This document shows positions 26,863 through 35,569 of a stretch of 64,000 nucleotides of DNA, piece after piece (the first letter of the stretch is position 1; each line of letters starts with the position of its first letter). Below the pieces are notes generated by a model. That model was given only the letters and a program-made list of their open reading frames with translations, ran no database searches and was not told the DNA's origin. This DNA comes from Aequorivita sublithincola DSM 14238 (GTDB lineage Bacteria; Bacteroidota; Bacteroidia; Flavobacteriales; Flavobacteriaceae). The position numbers were made by a program, and so were the translations under genes. The stretch covers positions 1,081,001 to 1,145,000 of the forward strand of contig NC_018013.1 of assembly GCF_000265385.1 (NCBI RefSeq). The letters run 5' to 3'.

Positions 26863-27453
26863 TCAATAGTAATCTTTTTTAAGCTTTCTATACAGAGCGC
26901 TTTCTTTAATTAATTGGGTGAGTTTACTTATACAAAGCGACTTTTTTTTGCGGGCGTACGCATACGTTACGTCCATTTGATCTGCCACTTCTTGCATAGA
27001 CATTGCCGAAAAACCCAGAGTGATTATCTTTTTACAGGTTTCACCCATTGTTGAGAGTACAGCCAAGTAAAGGTTCTGTTGCTCTTCAAATTGTTGAGTT
27101 TTTGCTGCTTGTTCATCAGCATCGTCACTTATATATAAACGTTCCTCTTCAATTGTTACCTCTTTATTGCCACTTTTTTTGATTGAATTGAGCCATTTAC
27201 GTTTACAGATTAAGAAAAAATAGGCGTCAAAGGGGCAAGTAAGCTGCAATCCGTTCGTTTTTGCTTGATCGTAAATTGTAATGAGCGTTTCCTGAATAAT
27301 ATCGCGTGCCGCAGCTTCATCACCACTGTTTTTACAAACATACCCAATCACTTTAGGTGCAAACTTGGTATATATCTCATTAATAATAATACTATCGTTG
27401 GCCACGAGTGCTGCAACATATTGCTGGTCTGAATGTACTTTTTTAGATTTCAA
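26863..27453 (-). CDS. RNA polymerase ECF-type sigma factor
   Basis: 196 aa sigma-70 family. Region 2 at ~20-85 (YTKFAPKVIGYVCKNSGDEAAARDIIQETLITIYD); region 4 at ~130-180 with helix-turn-helix MSMQEVADQMDVTYAYARKKKSLC. No region 1 or 3, as in ECF factors. The start is TTG 27453; no earlier ATG. It is followed at once by the putative anti-sigma gene and diverges from a lipoprotein gene; a 17-nt element repeated in front of a second lipoprotein gene lies 2 nt upstream of its start. Confidence 0.88.
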   Translation of the reverse strand: MKSKKVHSDQQYVAALVANDSIIINEIYTKFAPKVIGYVCKNSGDEAAARDIIQETLITIYDQAKTNGLQLTCPFDAYFFLICKRKWLNSIKKSGNKEVTIEEERLYISDDADEQAAKTQQFEEQQNLYLAVLSTMGETCKKIITLGFSAMSMQEVADQMDVTYAYARKKKSLCISKLTQLIKESALYRKLKKDYY

Positions 27454-27455
27454 AG

Positions 27456-27472
27456 TGAGGTTTTAAAACTTA
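27456..27472. promoter_or_regulatory. 17-nt repeated element, copy 1 (sigma/lipoprotein divergent region)
   Basis: TGAGGTTTTAAAACTTA, containing the palindrome GTTTTAAAAC. An identical 17-mer lies at 28633-28649 upstream of the paralogous lipoprotein. Candidate operator or sigma-specific promoter element. Confidence 0.45.
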
Positions 27473-27554
27473 AAAATAAGGAAAACTTACAACTGAGGGG
27501 TAACAAATTTTAAATCTGTTGATATATGGGTATAATCTTAAAATTTTAGAAATC

Positions 27555-28541
27555 ATGAAAAAAGCGAGTCACAAACAAATGAAATTTTCTTTCTCAACAC
27601 TTATAGTAGCATGCTTAGTAGCATTAGCAAGTATAAGTTGTAGCAAAGAAGAAGTAGATCCAATTGAAAATATTTTTGTGGCACCAACTGTTGCTCAATT
27701 TAAAAACCTCAGAGATTTAGCTTTAGCGCAGCACACAGAGACAGCAACTTTTAATGCTGAAGACGGTGTTACTTTTACATCAAACGACGGAGCACAAATA
27801 AATATTCCGGCTGGTTGCTTAACGAATAATGGAAATCCTGTTACTGGAGCCGTGGAACTTACTTTTATAGATCTATACGCAAAAAATGATATGATGGCAA
27901 CCAATAAACCAACTATGGGATTGATGCCCAGCGGAGACAAAGCACTATTAATTACTGGTGGTGAATTTTTTATTGATGTAAGACAAAATAACACGCTTCT
28001 CGAATCTAGTTGCGGGTTTCATTTGCTTGTACCTTTTGACAACACTGGCGGCGAAGATTCAGAAATGATAATGTGGACGGGAGTTATAGACGAAAACGGA
28101 AACCTTACTTGGGAAGAAAATGAAAATATGGAATTATTCGCGCAAGGCGCAAATTATTTCGTATTCGGAAATGAATTTGGTTGGACCAATATTGATAGAT
28201 TCTACAGCGATCCTAGACCAAAAACCACCATGAAAGTGAAGGTTCCGGAAGGTTTTGATTTTGAAAACAGCGCAGTTTATCTATCCTATGACGGTGAGCC
28301 AAATGCCTTAGCCCAATTGGACGCTTATATTAGTGAAACCAAAGTTTTCTCTGAACACTACGGCCAAATTCCAATTGGACTGGAAGCCCATATTATTTTT
28401 GCAACTGCAGAAGGAGATGATTGGCGTTATGCAATACAAGCTGTAACCATTTCAGCAAATCAGATTTATACTTTTACTATGCAAGACACTCAAGTTGATA
28501 CTTATGAAAATCTTGTTGCGGCTATCAATGCCTTACCTTAG
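27555..28541 (+). CDS. Lipoprotein of unknown function (paralogue 1)
   Basis: 328 aa from ATG 27555 (an ATG at 27579 is also possible). N-terminal lipoprotein-like signal ending ALASISC-SKEE. An N-terminal beta domain carries ~60-130 (GVTFTSNDGAQINIPAGCL, NPVTGAVELTFIDLYAKNDM), a ZU5-like pattern often found in Bacteroidota surface proteins. The C-terminal ~200 residues match the next gene (FGWTNIDRFYSDPRP, then KVFSEHYGQIPIGLEAHIIF). No enzyme motif. Divergent from the sigma factor, so a likely target or signal partner. Confidence 0.72.
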   Translation: MKKASHKQMKFSFSTLIVACLVALASISCSKEEVDPIENIFVAPTVAQFKNLRDLALAQHTETATFNAEDGVTFTSNDGAQINIPAGCLTNNGNPVTGAVELTFIDLYAKNDMMATNKPTMGLMPSGDKALLITGGEFFIDVRQNNTLLESSCGFHLLVPFDNTGGEDSEMIMWTGVIDENGNLTWEENENMELFAQGANYFVFGNEFGWTNIDRFYSDPRPKTTMKVKVPEGFDFENSAVYLSYDGEPNALAQLDAYISETKVFSEHYGQIPIGLEAHIIFATAEGDDWRYAIQAVTISANQIYTFTMQDTQVDTYENLVAAINALP

Positions 28542-28578
28542 TAAGTTGGTGTGTTGATTTTTTGTTTATTTGATAGCC

Positions 28579-28612
28579 AAAAAGAGGCCACTGTAAAAAG
28601 TGGTCTTTTTTA
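28579..28612 (+). terminator. Terminator after lipoprotein paralogue 1
   Basis: AAAAAGAGGCCACT / AGTGGTCTTTTTT hairpin with T run; separates this gene from the next operon. Confidence 0.88.
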
Positions 28613-28632
28613 TATAAAGGCAATGTTTTATA

Positions 28633-28649
28633 TGAGGTTTTAAAACTTA
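28633..28649. promoter_or_regulatory. 17-nt repeated element, copy 2
   Basis: Identical to 27456-27472 and in the same orientation, 20 nt after the terminator and just ahead of the promoter of the second lipoprotein operon. Confidence 0.45.
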
Positions 28650-28654
28650 GAAGT

Positions 28655-28682
28655 TTTGCAGATATTTAAAAGTCGTATCTTG
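28655..28682 (+). promoter_or_regulatory. Promoter of the lipoprotein 2-PKD-CHAT operon
   Basis: TTTG (28655-28658), 17-bp spacer, TATCTTG (28676-28682); about 100-nt leader before the ATG at 28782. Confidence 0.5.
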
Positions 28683-28781
28683 TGTTATCTAATGAGATTA
28701 ATTACCAATAAAATTTTAGAAACCAACTGAAGATGAGTAATTAGAATAATTCTTTCTTCCAATTCATCAAATTTTTTTCAA

Positions 28782-29783
28782 ATGAAATATCTAATCACAC
28801 TTTTTTGTTTCAGCATTTTAATAATAACATTTGGCTGTAGCTCAGATTCTGAGGATTGTACTGTTGGAGCTATTCAAAATCCAAATCAACTAGATCCAAT
28901 CGATGGTACGATATATAGGCAAAGTGCGCAGGATTGTAGGCTTCCAAAAGTGCAAACGTTTCAAGTAAGTAACATCACTGGAGGCGAAGTTAGAGCTGCA
29001 CAAAACACAATACTTTTTATTCGCCAAGGAGCGTTCACGCAATTAGATGGCACATTTATAGATGGCGACATTACATTGTCAATACTAGAAATGTATCGCC
29101 CGGGCGAAATTATTGCCTGCCAACTTTCCACAAATGGGCTTAATGATATCCAAAAAGTAGAACCACTACTCAGTGAAAGCATCCTTTATATAAAAGCTGA
29201 ATATAATGGTAACCCAATATTATTGAAAAATGAGTTAGAAATTTTTGTTCCTTCTAAAAATCGAAATTTGGAATTATCGGTCTTTAATTCTCCATCATGT
29301 CCAGAATTTGAATGCCAAGTGCTATGGGAAATTAATGCGCAATCTTTCGTTTTTGAGGAACCTTATCAAGGTCCCAACGGAATTTCTATAGCAGGCTACC
29401 GTACTTTTGTTACTGATATTTCTCAATTCGGCTGGTTAAGTTTTGCGCGATACAACCTTAATCCAGAGCCTCGCGGTGTTTTGTACAACAAAGCACTTTC
29501 ACCATATTCCCTCGCAAACAGTAACGTTTTTTTAAAGTATGATTCTGAAAGCGTTGCCGTCGGAATGTTTTCAGAATTTGATGCTGCTAACGATGTTTTC
29601 AGCGAAAAATATAATGAAATTCCCAAAAACACACCTGCAAACGTAATATTCGTAAGTAAACCTGAAAATGAATTTGCTTTTGAATCTATTCCCATAATTA
29701 CTGAAAACGGCAAAATAACCATAACCCGAAACCTTCAAAAGGGCTCTGAAGATAACTTGATAGACTACATTAACAACCTATAA
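28782..29783 (+). CDS. Lipoprotein of unknown function (paralogue 2)
   Basis: 333 aa. Lipoprotein signal MKYLITLFCFSILIITFGCSSD (lipobox TFGC). Shares layout and C-terminal features with the 27555 gene: FGWLSFARYNLNPEPRG, then DVFSEKYNEIPKNTPANVIF near the end. The middle domain corresponds to the ZU5-like domain of paralogue 1 (NTILFIRQGAF, FIDGDITLSILEMYRPGEIIA). First gene of a tight three-gene operon; 3 nt separate it from the PKD protein. Confidence 0.72.
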   Translation: MKYLITLFCFSILIITFGCSSDSEDCTVGAIQNPNQLDPIDGTIYRQSAQDCRLPKVQTFQVSNITGGEVRAAQNTILFIRQGAFTQLDGTFIDGDITLSILEMYRPGEIIACQLSTNGLNDIQKVEPLLSESILYIKAEYNGNPILLKNELEIFVPSKNRNLELSVFNSPSCPEFECQVLWEINAQSFVFEEPYQGPNGISIAGYRTFVTDISQFGWLSFARYNLNPEPRGVLYNKALSPYSLANSNVFLKYDSESVAVGMFSEFDAANDVFSEKYNEIPKNTPANVIFVSKPENEFAFESIPIITENGKITITRNLQKGSEDNLIDYINNL

Positions 29784-29786
29784 CCT

Positions 29787-31799
29787 ATGGCGAAGTTTTT
29801 ACGCACTTTCTTTATGTTTTTCATTTTCGTGTTCTCTGCGAACATAGTTGGGCAAACTCCAATGAAAGATACACTTACGCGAACGGCACCAATTTTTTAT
29901 GACGTTATGGGGAACAAGGTGGATTTTAGACCAGAAATGCCGCCCTTAAACCAAATAGCGGGTGCGCCAAAAGCATTTTATACCTATCATTGGGAATTTG
30001 GAGATGGAAATTTCAGCACCCAAGAAAAACCAAAACATAAGTATAAAAATAATGGAGAATATACCGCCAGGCTCTGGAGCACCAATAATTACGACAATGG
30101 AAAACCACCTACAAGTAGACCCGAAAAAGTTAAAATAACTTCCGTTGGGATCGATGGTTCCAGTGCTTCCATTGATACTTCAGAAGAAAACAATCCCTCG
30201 CTTTTTATTGAAAACGAACATTTAATAATAAGAACAAACCGAGATCCGCTTCCAGATGAAGAAATGGTGCTGATAACCAGCTATAAAAACACCAAAGATT
30301 ACGTTACAAGCGGAAGTTTATACCTTTTTTACAACGATAAAAAGTTTAAAGACAACAATTTTATACTTGAAGATACGCGGCTTCACAATGGCGAAACCAT
30401 TGCTCCAGCTGATCCAATGTTCGCGACAGAATTTGAACCGGACCATTCCAATTCTTTCGTTGCTGGAACACAAACCAATCCTTTATTGAATAAAAAAATT
30501 AGCCAAGACTCTACAAAACGCTTAGTCCTTCCTGTTACCCTAGAAGAATCTAAAGGAATGTATAGAAATCATCAACTTATAGAATTTGAAAATATGCAGC
30601 CAGGCGAGGAACGTCATATTTTCAGAACCTTAAAAACCACTCCCGAAATGTTGAAGGACACCAGCGCTTTGGTAACTTTAAGAACCATTTATGTACCAGA
30701 TAAAAACTACGGAAACCACACAGTAAAGGACACCGAGCTTGAAATTGTAACCTCTCACGACCCCAATAAAATGTCGTCCAACGGAACTATTTTAAACTAC
30801 CGTTTGGTTCGCTTCAAAAAGGTGAAATTTAAAGTGAAATTTCAAAACAATGGTGAAGGACCGGCAAACACAATACGCTTAGAGGTTGACACGCCAGAAA
30901 TGTTTGACAAAAGCACTTTAGAAGTGATGGAAATGTATCCCGAATGTCCTATCTGCCCGAAGGAGCGAGAGGTAAACTATTCTTGTTTAGATACCATTAT
31001 TAAAAAAGACAAAATCATTTTCACTTTCAAGAAAATATATTTGCCCGGAACCGCACAAAAAAATGTAATAGAACGTGATTCTACCAAAGGTTTTGTAAAA
31101 TATGCTATGAAATTTGGCGATGATTTTCACAAAAAGAATACGCGAAGTAGAACCGCAATTTATTTTGATAAAAATGAACCAATTATTACGAATTATAGCA
31201 CCACTCGCTTTATGACTGGGATTTCAATAGGCGCAAAAGCTGGCTATATTTACACACCTTCAAAAGATAAAAGTCGAGAGGTTTTTGCTGGAATTACCGT
31301 TTCACCTTTCAAAACGTATCGCGGCTATTTTCAGACTGAATTCTACGTTTCTGCTGCTTCTTTTGAAGAATTGAAAAAGTTTGAAACAAGTGATTTAAAT
31401 GACGTTGGAATTGAAAACATACAGCGCTTGTCAGAAAAAAATAAAGAAAATAATATCACTGCTTATCTGGTGCCTATTTCCTATCGCTACAACTTGAATA
31501 ATTTTTTAGCCATTGGCGCGGGAGTTCAGTTGAAGCTAGATTTTCAAAGTAAAATTGCGACAGAAACTGAAGGGGAAGCGTATTTAAATATTCCTGGTGA
31601 GGGCGTAATTAGGGATGAGAGCAATGATACATTCCAAACAACTGAATGTACAGATAATTTTGCAAATTTTAATAGTGGTGTCTTTATAGGTGTAAATGTA
31701 GGTGCCGTGCGTATTGGCCCTAGTGTGGGCGTTCGTTATGTGTTCAACTTTAATGAACCCACTTCACAACTTCAAGCCTATGCAATTTGGAAGTTCTAA
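29787..31799 (+). CDS. PKD-domain protein with C-terminal outer-membrane barrel
   Basis: 670 aa. Signal peptide ~1-22; PKD domain at ~65-105 (YHWEFGDGNFSTQEKPKHKY); a middle region with a DUF11-like repeat (SHDPNKMSSNG, KVKFQNNGEGPANTIRLEV) and a small Cys group (CPICPKE); the last ~200 residues alternate like beta-strands (GISIGAKAGYIYTPS, VFAGITVSPFKTYRGYFQTE) and end in aromatic Phe, as for small outer-membrane barrels. No T9SS tail. Its stop overlaps the TTG start of the CHAT gene, so they are translationally coupled. Confidence 0.7.
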   Translation: MAKFLRTFFMFFIFVFSANIVGQTPMKDTLTRTAPIFYDVMGNKVDFRPEMPPLNQIAGAPKAFYTYHWEFGDGNFSTQEKPKHKYKNNGEYTARLWSTNNYDNGKPPTSRPEKVKITSVGIDGSSASIDTSEENNPSLFIENEHLIIRTNRDPLPDEEMVLITSYKNTKDYVTSGSLYLFYNDKKFKDNNFILEDTRLHNGETIAPADPMFATEFEPDHSNSFVAGTQTNPLLNKKISQDSTKRLVLPVTLEESKGMYRNHQLIEFENMQPGEERHIFRTLKTTPEMLKDTSALVTLRTIYVPDKNYGNHTVKDTELEIVTSHDPNKMSSNGTILNYRLVRFKKVKFKVKFQNNGEGPANTIRLEVDTPEMFDKSTLEVMEMYPECPICPKEREVNYSCLDTIIKKDKIIFTFKKIYLPGTAQKNVIERDSTKGFVKYAMKFGDDFHKKNTRSRTAIYFDKNEPIITNYSTTRFMTGISIGAKAGYIYTPSKDKSREVFAGITVSPFKTYRGYFQTEFYVSAASFEELKKFETSDLNDVGIENIQRLSEKNKENNITAYLVPISYRYNLNNFLAIGAGVQLKLDFQSKIATETEGEAYLNIPGEGVIRDESNDTFQTTECTDNFANFNSGVFIGVNVGAVRIGPSVGVRYVFNFNEPTSQLQAYAIWKF

Positions 31800-34369
31800 A
31801 ACGATATATACTTAGCTTTTTCTTCCTATTTTACTTAGGAATAATCGTTGCGCAACAACAGCCAGTTGATATTATTTACTCAAATTTAGATGCGTTTTTA
31901 GAGCAACCAAATCCTGAAAACCTTTCAAAACTTCAGAATTCAATTGAAAATACTTCTGCAACGGACAGTGAAATTCAATTAGCAAAAACAATTGCTTATT
32001 GCAATATTGGTTATGTGGAAGCCCAAAACGGTTCACTTCAAAAAGCCATAGATGTTTACGAAAAAGCAAAGCAACTATATTTTTCTGAAGGCTTAAGCAA
32101 TTATGATATTATTGAATATTGTCTCAAGCCGCTTGGAAATCTTTATATAAAAAGTCAAGCGCTTTCCGAAGCAGAAACCATCATAAAACATTACATTCTC
32201 TACGCCAAGGAAACTGGTCAAAGCAAGCAAGAAACAAGCGGAATTATAAATCTTTCCGTCCTCTATCACAATCGCGGGGAATTTGAAAAAGCGAAGAATA
32301 TTCTGGTTCAAACTTTGAATCAAAATCCTTCAAATCTGGATTTAAAACTTAATCTGGCCAGTGCTTATTTCGCTTTAAATGATACGAAAGAAACCAAAAT
32401 TCTTTTGAAGAGTATTTTGAGTACAAATTCGCAAAATGTTCAAGCGCTTCAGCTTTTGGCACAAGTAAATCTTTCTGAAAAAGAATATGATAACGCTAGT
32501 TCCAACCTCAAAAATGCTTTAAAACTTCTTCAAAACGATCCAAAAACCAAAGCTAGGGAAACTGCAAAATTGCACTTGTCTTTGGCGGAAACTTATCTCG
32601 CAGCGAATCAACTTTCCAACTCTTTTTCTGAAATTCAAAAGGTTTATGCACAACTAATTCTTTCCTATAAAATGGAACAATCCCTACCAAAAAAAGAACA
32701 ATTATACGCTGAAACCACTTTGATGGACGTTTTAGATTTACACGGAAATGTACTTTCAAAACAAGGAAAACCTGAAGACGCCTTGGAAGCTTTTGATTTA
32801 GCTACTGAAGTAAATGATTTTCTGTTTGCGCAATTATATATTCAAGATAGCAAATTGATAGCGCAGCAAAACGTAAAACATAGAAGCGAGCTAATGATGG
32901 AGCTTTTTTACCAACAATACATATCCACCAAAAATGTGGAATGGATTGAAAAAGCTATAAAACTTGATAGTAAAATAAAAGGTCGAATTGTAGCCGATGC
33001 AAATTTTTTAAAAGGGAAACTTAATGAAAAATCTTCCCAATTTCAACAACTTCAGAAGGAATTGGGAACTTTGGGAGAAGAAATTCAAAAACAAGTTCAA
33101 AACAAAAATCTTGACTATTCTAAACTTGCAACTTTGCAAAAAGAATACAGTTTTGTACTTACAAAGCAAAGAATATTATATGACAGCATTCAGTCCGAAA
33201 TAGCTTCTGTTTCACAAACAAAAACCGTGTTTTGTTTAGATGAAATTAAAAAGAAAGCGACAACTTTAAATCAGACTTTGGTGAGTTATTTTATTGGGTC
33301 CGAAACGGTTTATCAATTTATTATTTCAGAAGAAAAAACACTTTTCAAAAAAATTGTTAATTCTAAAGATGAAAAGGAACAGTTTACGGAAGCTATTCGT
33401 TCATATAATCATTTTTTTAACAGTCCAACCACTATCAATAACGACATTCCATTTTTTGCTGAAGTTTCTTTAAAACTTTACAAAGAACTGCAATTGCCAA
33501 AGGCTCAAAACCTGATAATCATTCCTGACGGAATTTTATCTTTTGTACCATTTCAAACTTTATTGACATCAAAAAAACAAACTTTTCAATACAATGAAAT
33601 GCCTTTTCTGGTTTTTGAAAGTGCTATTTCTTACTCGGTTTCTTTTTCAGAATACTTAAAAAATACGGGTTCATTTAAAGAAAAACAATCAGTCTTAGGC
33701 CTGTTTCCTGTATTTAAGAATACGCCGCAGGAATTGGGTTATTCCGTTTTTGAAGCAGAAGTAATTGCCAAACTTTTTCCAACAGATTTATTGATGGAAT
33801 CAAAAGCTTCAGCCTCTAATTTTATTGAAAACGCTTCTTCACATTCAATTTTACATCTATCTACCCACGCAATCGGGGGTACTTTCAACAGTGAACCGAG
33901 CATTCAGTTTTACGATCGTAATTTTTCTTTGGAAGAACTTTACGGACTTCAATTTTCCAGTCAGTTAGTTGTTTTAAGCGCTTGTGATACAGGTGTTGGA
34001 AAAGTGGTAAAAGGTGAAGGAGCATTGAGTTTAGCTCGCGGATTCCGATATGCAGGAGCTCCAAACGTGCTTTTTTCACTATGGCAAGTAAACGATAAAA
34101 GCACGGCGCAATTGATGGATTATTACTATCAAAATTTGAAAAACATCCAATCTCGAAATCTTTCACTCCATCAAGCAAGTTTGAATTATCTTCAAGATGC
34201 AACCATTGATAACGCTCGAAAATCTCCATATTATTGGGGCGCTTTTGTGTATTATGGCACTACGGATGCGCCACAAGAAAGCACTGATTGGCTTTGGGTT
34301 TTCTTACTGCTTGCAATTATTCCTTTGGGTGGAATTGCAGTTTGGTATTTTAAAAGAAGAAGGTCTTAG
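31787..34369 (+). CDS. Exported TPR-CHAT protease
   Basis: 860 aa. An N-terminal hydrophobic signal (ILSFFFLFYLGIIVAQQ) is followed by TPR-like helix pairs over ~30-350, a coiled linker, and a CHAT (caspase-HetF-TPR) domain at ~540-810. The catalytic dyad is visible: His694 in LHLSTHAIGG and Cys733 in LSACDTGVG, the family's usual spacing; also GEGALSLARGF and NVLFSLWQVND. A C-terminal membrane helix with basic end (FLLLAIIPLGGIAVWYFKRRRS) anchors it. Thus the protease domain lies outside the cytoplasm, unlike many CHAT proteins. Start is TTG 31787, overlapping the previous gene by 13 nt. Cut substrate unknown; operon partners are candidates. Confidence 0.87.
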   Translation: MEVLKRYILSFFFLFYLGIIVAQQQPVDIIYSNLDAFLEQPNPENLSKLQNSIENTSATDSEIQLAKTIAYCNIGYVEAQNGSLQKAIDVYEKAKQLYFSEGLSNYDIIEYCLKPLGNLYIKSQALSEAETIIKHYILYAKETGQSKQETSGIINLSVLYHNRGEFEKAKNILVQTLNQNPSNLDLKLNLASAYFALNDTKETKILLKSILSTNSQNVQALQLLAQVNLSEKEYDNASSNLKNALKLLQNDPKTKARETAKLHLSLAETYLAANQLSNSFSEIQKVYAQLILSYKMEQSLPKKEQLYAETTLMDVLDLHGNVLSKQGKPEDALEAFDLATEVNDFLFAQLYIQDSKLIAQQNVKHRSELMMELFYQQYISTKNVEWIEKAIKLDSKIKGRIVADANFLKGKLNEKSSQFQQLQKELGTLGEEIQKQVQNKNLDYSKLATLQKEYSFVLTKQRILYDSIQSEIASVSQTKTVFCLDEIKKKATTLNQTLVSYFIGSETVYQFIISEEKTLFKKIVNSKDEKEQFTEAIRSYNHFFNSPTTINNDIPFFAEVSLKLYKELQLPKAQNLIIIPDGILSFVPFQTLLTSKKQTFQYNEMPFLVFESAISYSVSFSEYLKNTGSFKEKQSVLGLFPVFKNTPQELGYSVFEAEVIAKLFPTDLLMESKASASNFIENASSHSILHLSTHAIGGTFNSEPSIQFYDRNFSLEELYGLQFSSQLVVLSACDTGVGKVVKGEGALSLARGFRYAGAPNVLFSLWQVNDKSTAQLMDYYYQNLKNIQSRNLSLHQASLNYLQDATIDNARKSPYYWGAFVYYGTTDAPQESTDWLWVFLLLAIIPLGGIAVWYFKRRRS

Positions 34370-34384
34370 GTTATAAAAAAAAAA

Positions 34385-35374
34385 CTAAACCAGAGAATTA
34401 GCCACCAAATACTCCGCAATTTGAACGGCATTAGTAGCAGCGCCTTTACGAAGGTTATCACTTACAATCCACATATTGAGTGTGTTTGGCTGCGTTTCAT
34501 CACGACGGATGCGACCAACAAAAACCTCATCTTTATCGTGAGCATAAAGTGGCATTGGATAGGTATTTGTGTCTGTATTATCCTGTACCGTAACACCAGG
34601 AGTTTCGTGCAACATTTTACGAATATCGCCAAGGATAAAATCATGTTCAAACTGTACATTTACTGCTTCACTATGGCCGCCAGCTGTTGGAATACGGACT
34701 GCGGTTGCAGTAATTGAAAACGTTCGGTCGTCCAATATTTTTTGAGGTTCACGCGCAAGTTTCATTTCTTCCTTGGTGTAGCCATTCTCTTCAAAAGAGT
34801 CGCAATGCGGTAATGCATTTCTGTGAATTGGGTATGGATAGGCCATTTCACCTTTTATGCCTGCCATCTCATTTTCCATCTGCTTTACAGCCTTTAAACC
34901 AGTACCAGAAACCGATTGATAGGTAGAAACTACAACGCGTTTCATTTTATATTTTTTGTGAAGTGGCGCTAAAGCCATTACCAACTGTATAGTTGAACAA
35001 TTTGGATTTGCAATTATTTTATCGCTTTTGGTCAATAAATTTGCGTTAATTTCTGGAACGATGAGCTTTTTATCGTGATCCATTCGCCATGCGGATGAAT
35101 TGTCAATTACCGTAGTTCCAGCTTCAGCAAATTTTGGAGCCCATTCCAAGGAGGTGCTTCCGCCAGCAGAAAATAGGGCGATATTCGGTTTTGCGGCAAC
35201 GGCTTCTTCTAAACCAATTACTTTGTATGTTTTGTCTTTAAAGGTCATTTCCTTTCCTACTGATCTTTCGGAAGCTACCAAAAGTAATTCGTCAATTGGG
35301 AAATTGCGTTCTGCCAATACTTTCAACATTACTTCGCCAACCATTCCTGTGGCACCAACTAGAGCTAATTTCAT
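34385..35374 (-). CDS. asd: Aspartate-semialdehyde dehydrogenase
   Basis: Reduces aspartyl phosphate to the semialdehyde for Lys/Thr/Met and diaminopimelate synthesis. 329 aa. NADP-binding VGATGMVGEVMLKVL at the N-terminus; catalytic Cys in NPNCSTIQLV; GGHSEAV with the catalytic His. Convergent with the CHAT gene with only 15 bp between and no clear hairpin. Confidence 0.96.
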   Translation of the reverse strand: MKLALVGATGMVGEVMLKVLAERNFPIDELLLVASERSVGKEMTFKDKTYKVIGLEEAVAAKPNIALFSAGGSTSLEWAPKFAEAGTTVIDNSSAWRMDHDKKLIVPEINANLLTKSDKIIANPNCSTIQLVMALAPLHKKYKMKRVVVSTYQSVSGTGLKAVKQMENEMAGIKGEMAYPYPIHRNALPHCDSFEENGYTKEEMKLAREPQKILDDRTFSITATAVRIPTAGGHSEAVNVQFEHDFILGDIRKMLHETPGVTVQDNTDTNTYPMPLYAHDKDEVFVGRIRRDETQPNTLNMWIVSDNLRKGAATNAVQIAEYLVANSLV

Positions 35375-35411
35375 ATTCTGGATTTGTTATTTTGAGATTC
35401 GTGTATTTAAC

Positions 35412-35448
35412 CGCAAAGGTCGCAAAGTTTTTCGCAAAGGGCACAAAG
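35412..35448 (+). repeat. Phased GCAAAG repeat in the asd leader
   Basis: CGCAAAG at 35412, 35421 and 35433 and CACAAAG at 35442: two pairs, each with a 9-bp step. It lies between asd and its putative -7 element, so it would be in the 5' untranslated region. Similar (C)GCAAAG pairs are common in intergenic DNA of this phylum; function unknown to me. Confidence 0.5.
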
Positions 35449-35457
35449 TGTTTATGG

Positions 35458-35465
35458 CAAAAGTA
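35458..35465 (-). promoter_or_regulatory. Possible -7 element (TACTTTTG) of asd
   Basis: TAnnTTTG on the minus strand about 80 nt before the asd ATG; -33 weak. Confidence 0.35.
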
Positions 35466-35569
35466 TAGTTCTTTAGTAAATATTTAAAAAACTGTCTTGA
35501 GCAAATTGCTTTGAACGGCTATGAGATAGCATTGAGATGTTGCGGAAATCTTTCAGTTATAGCAGCAGA

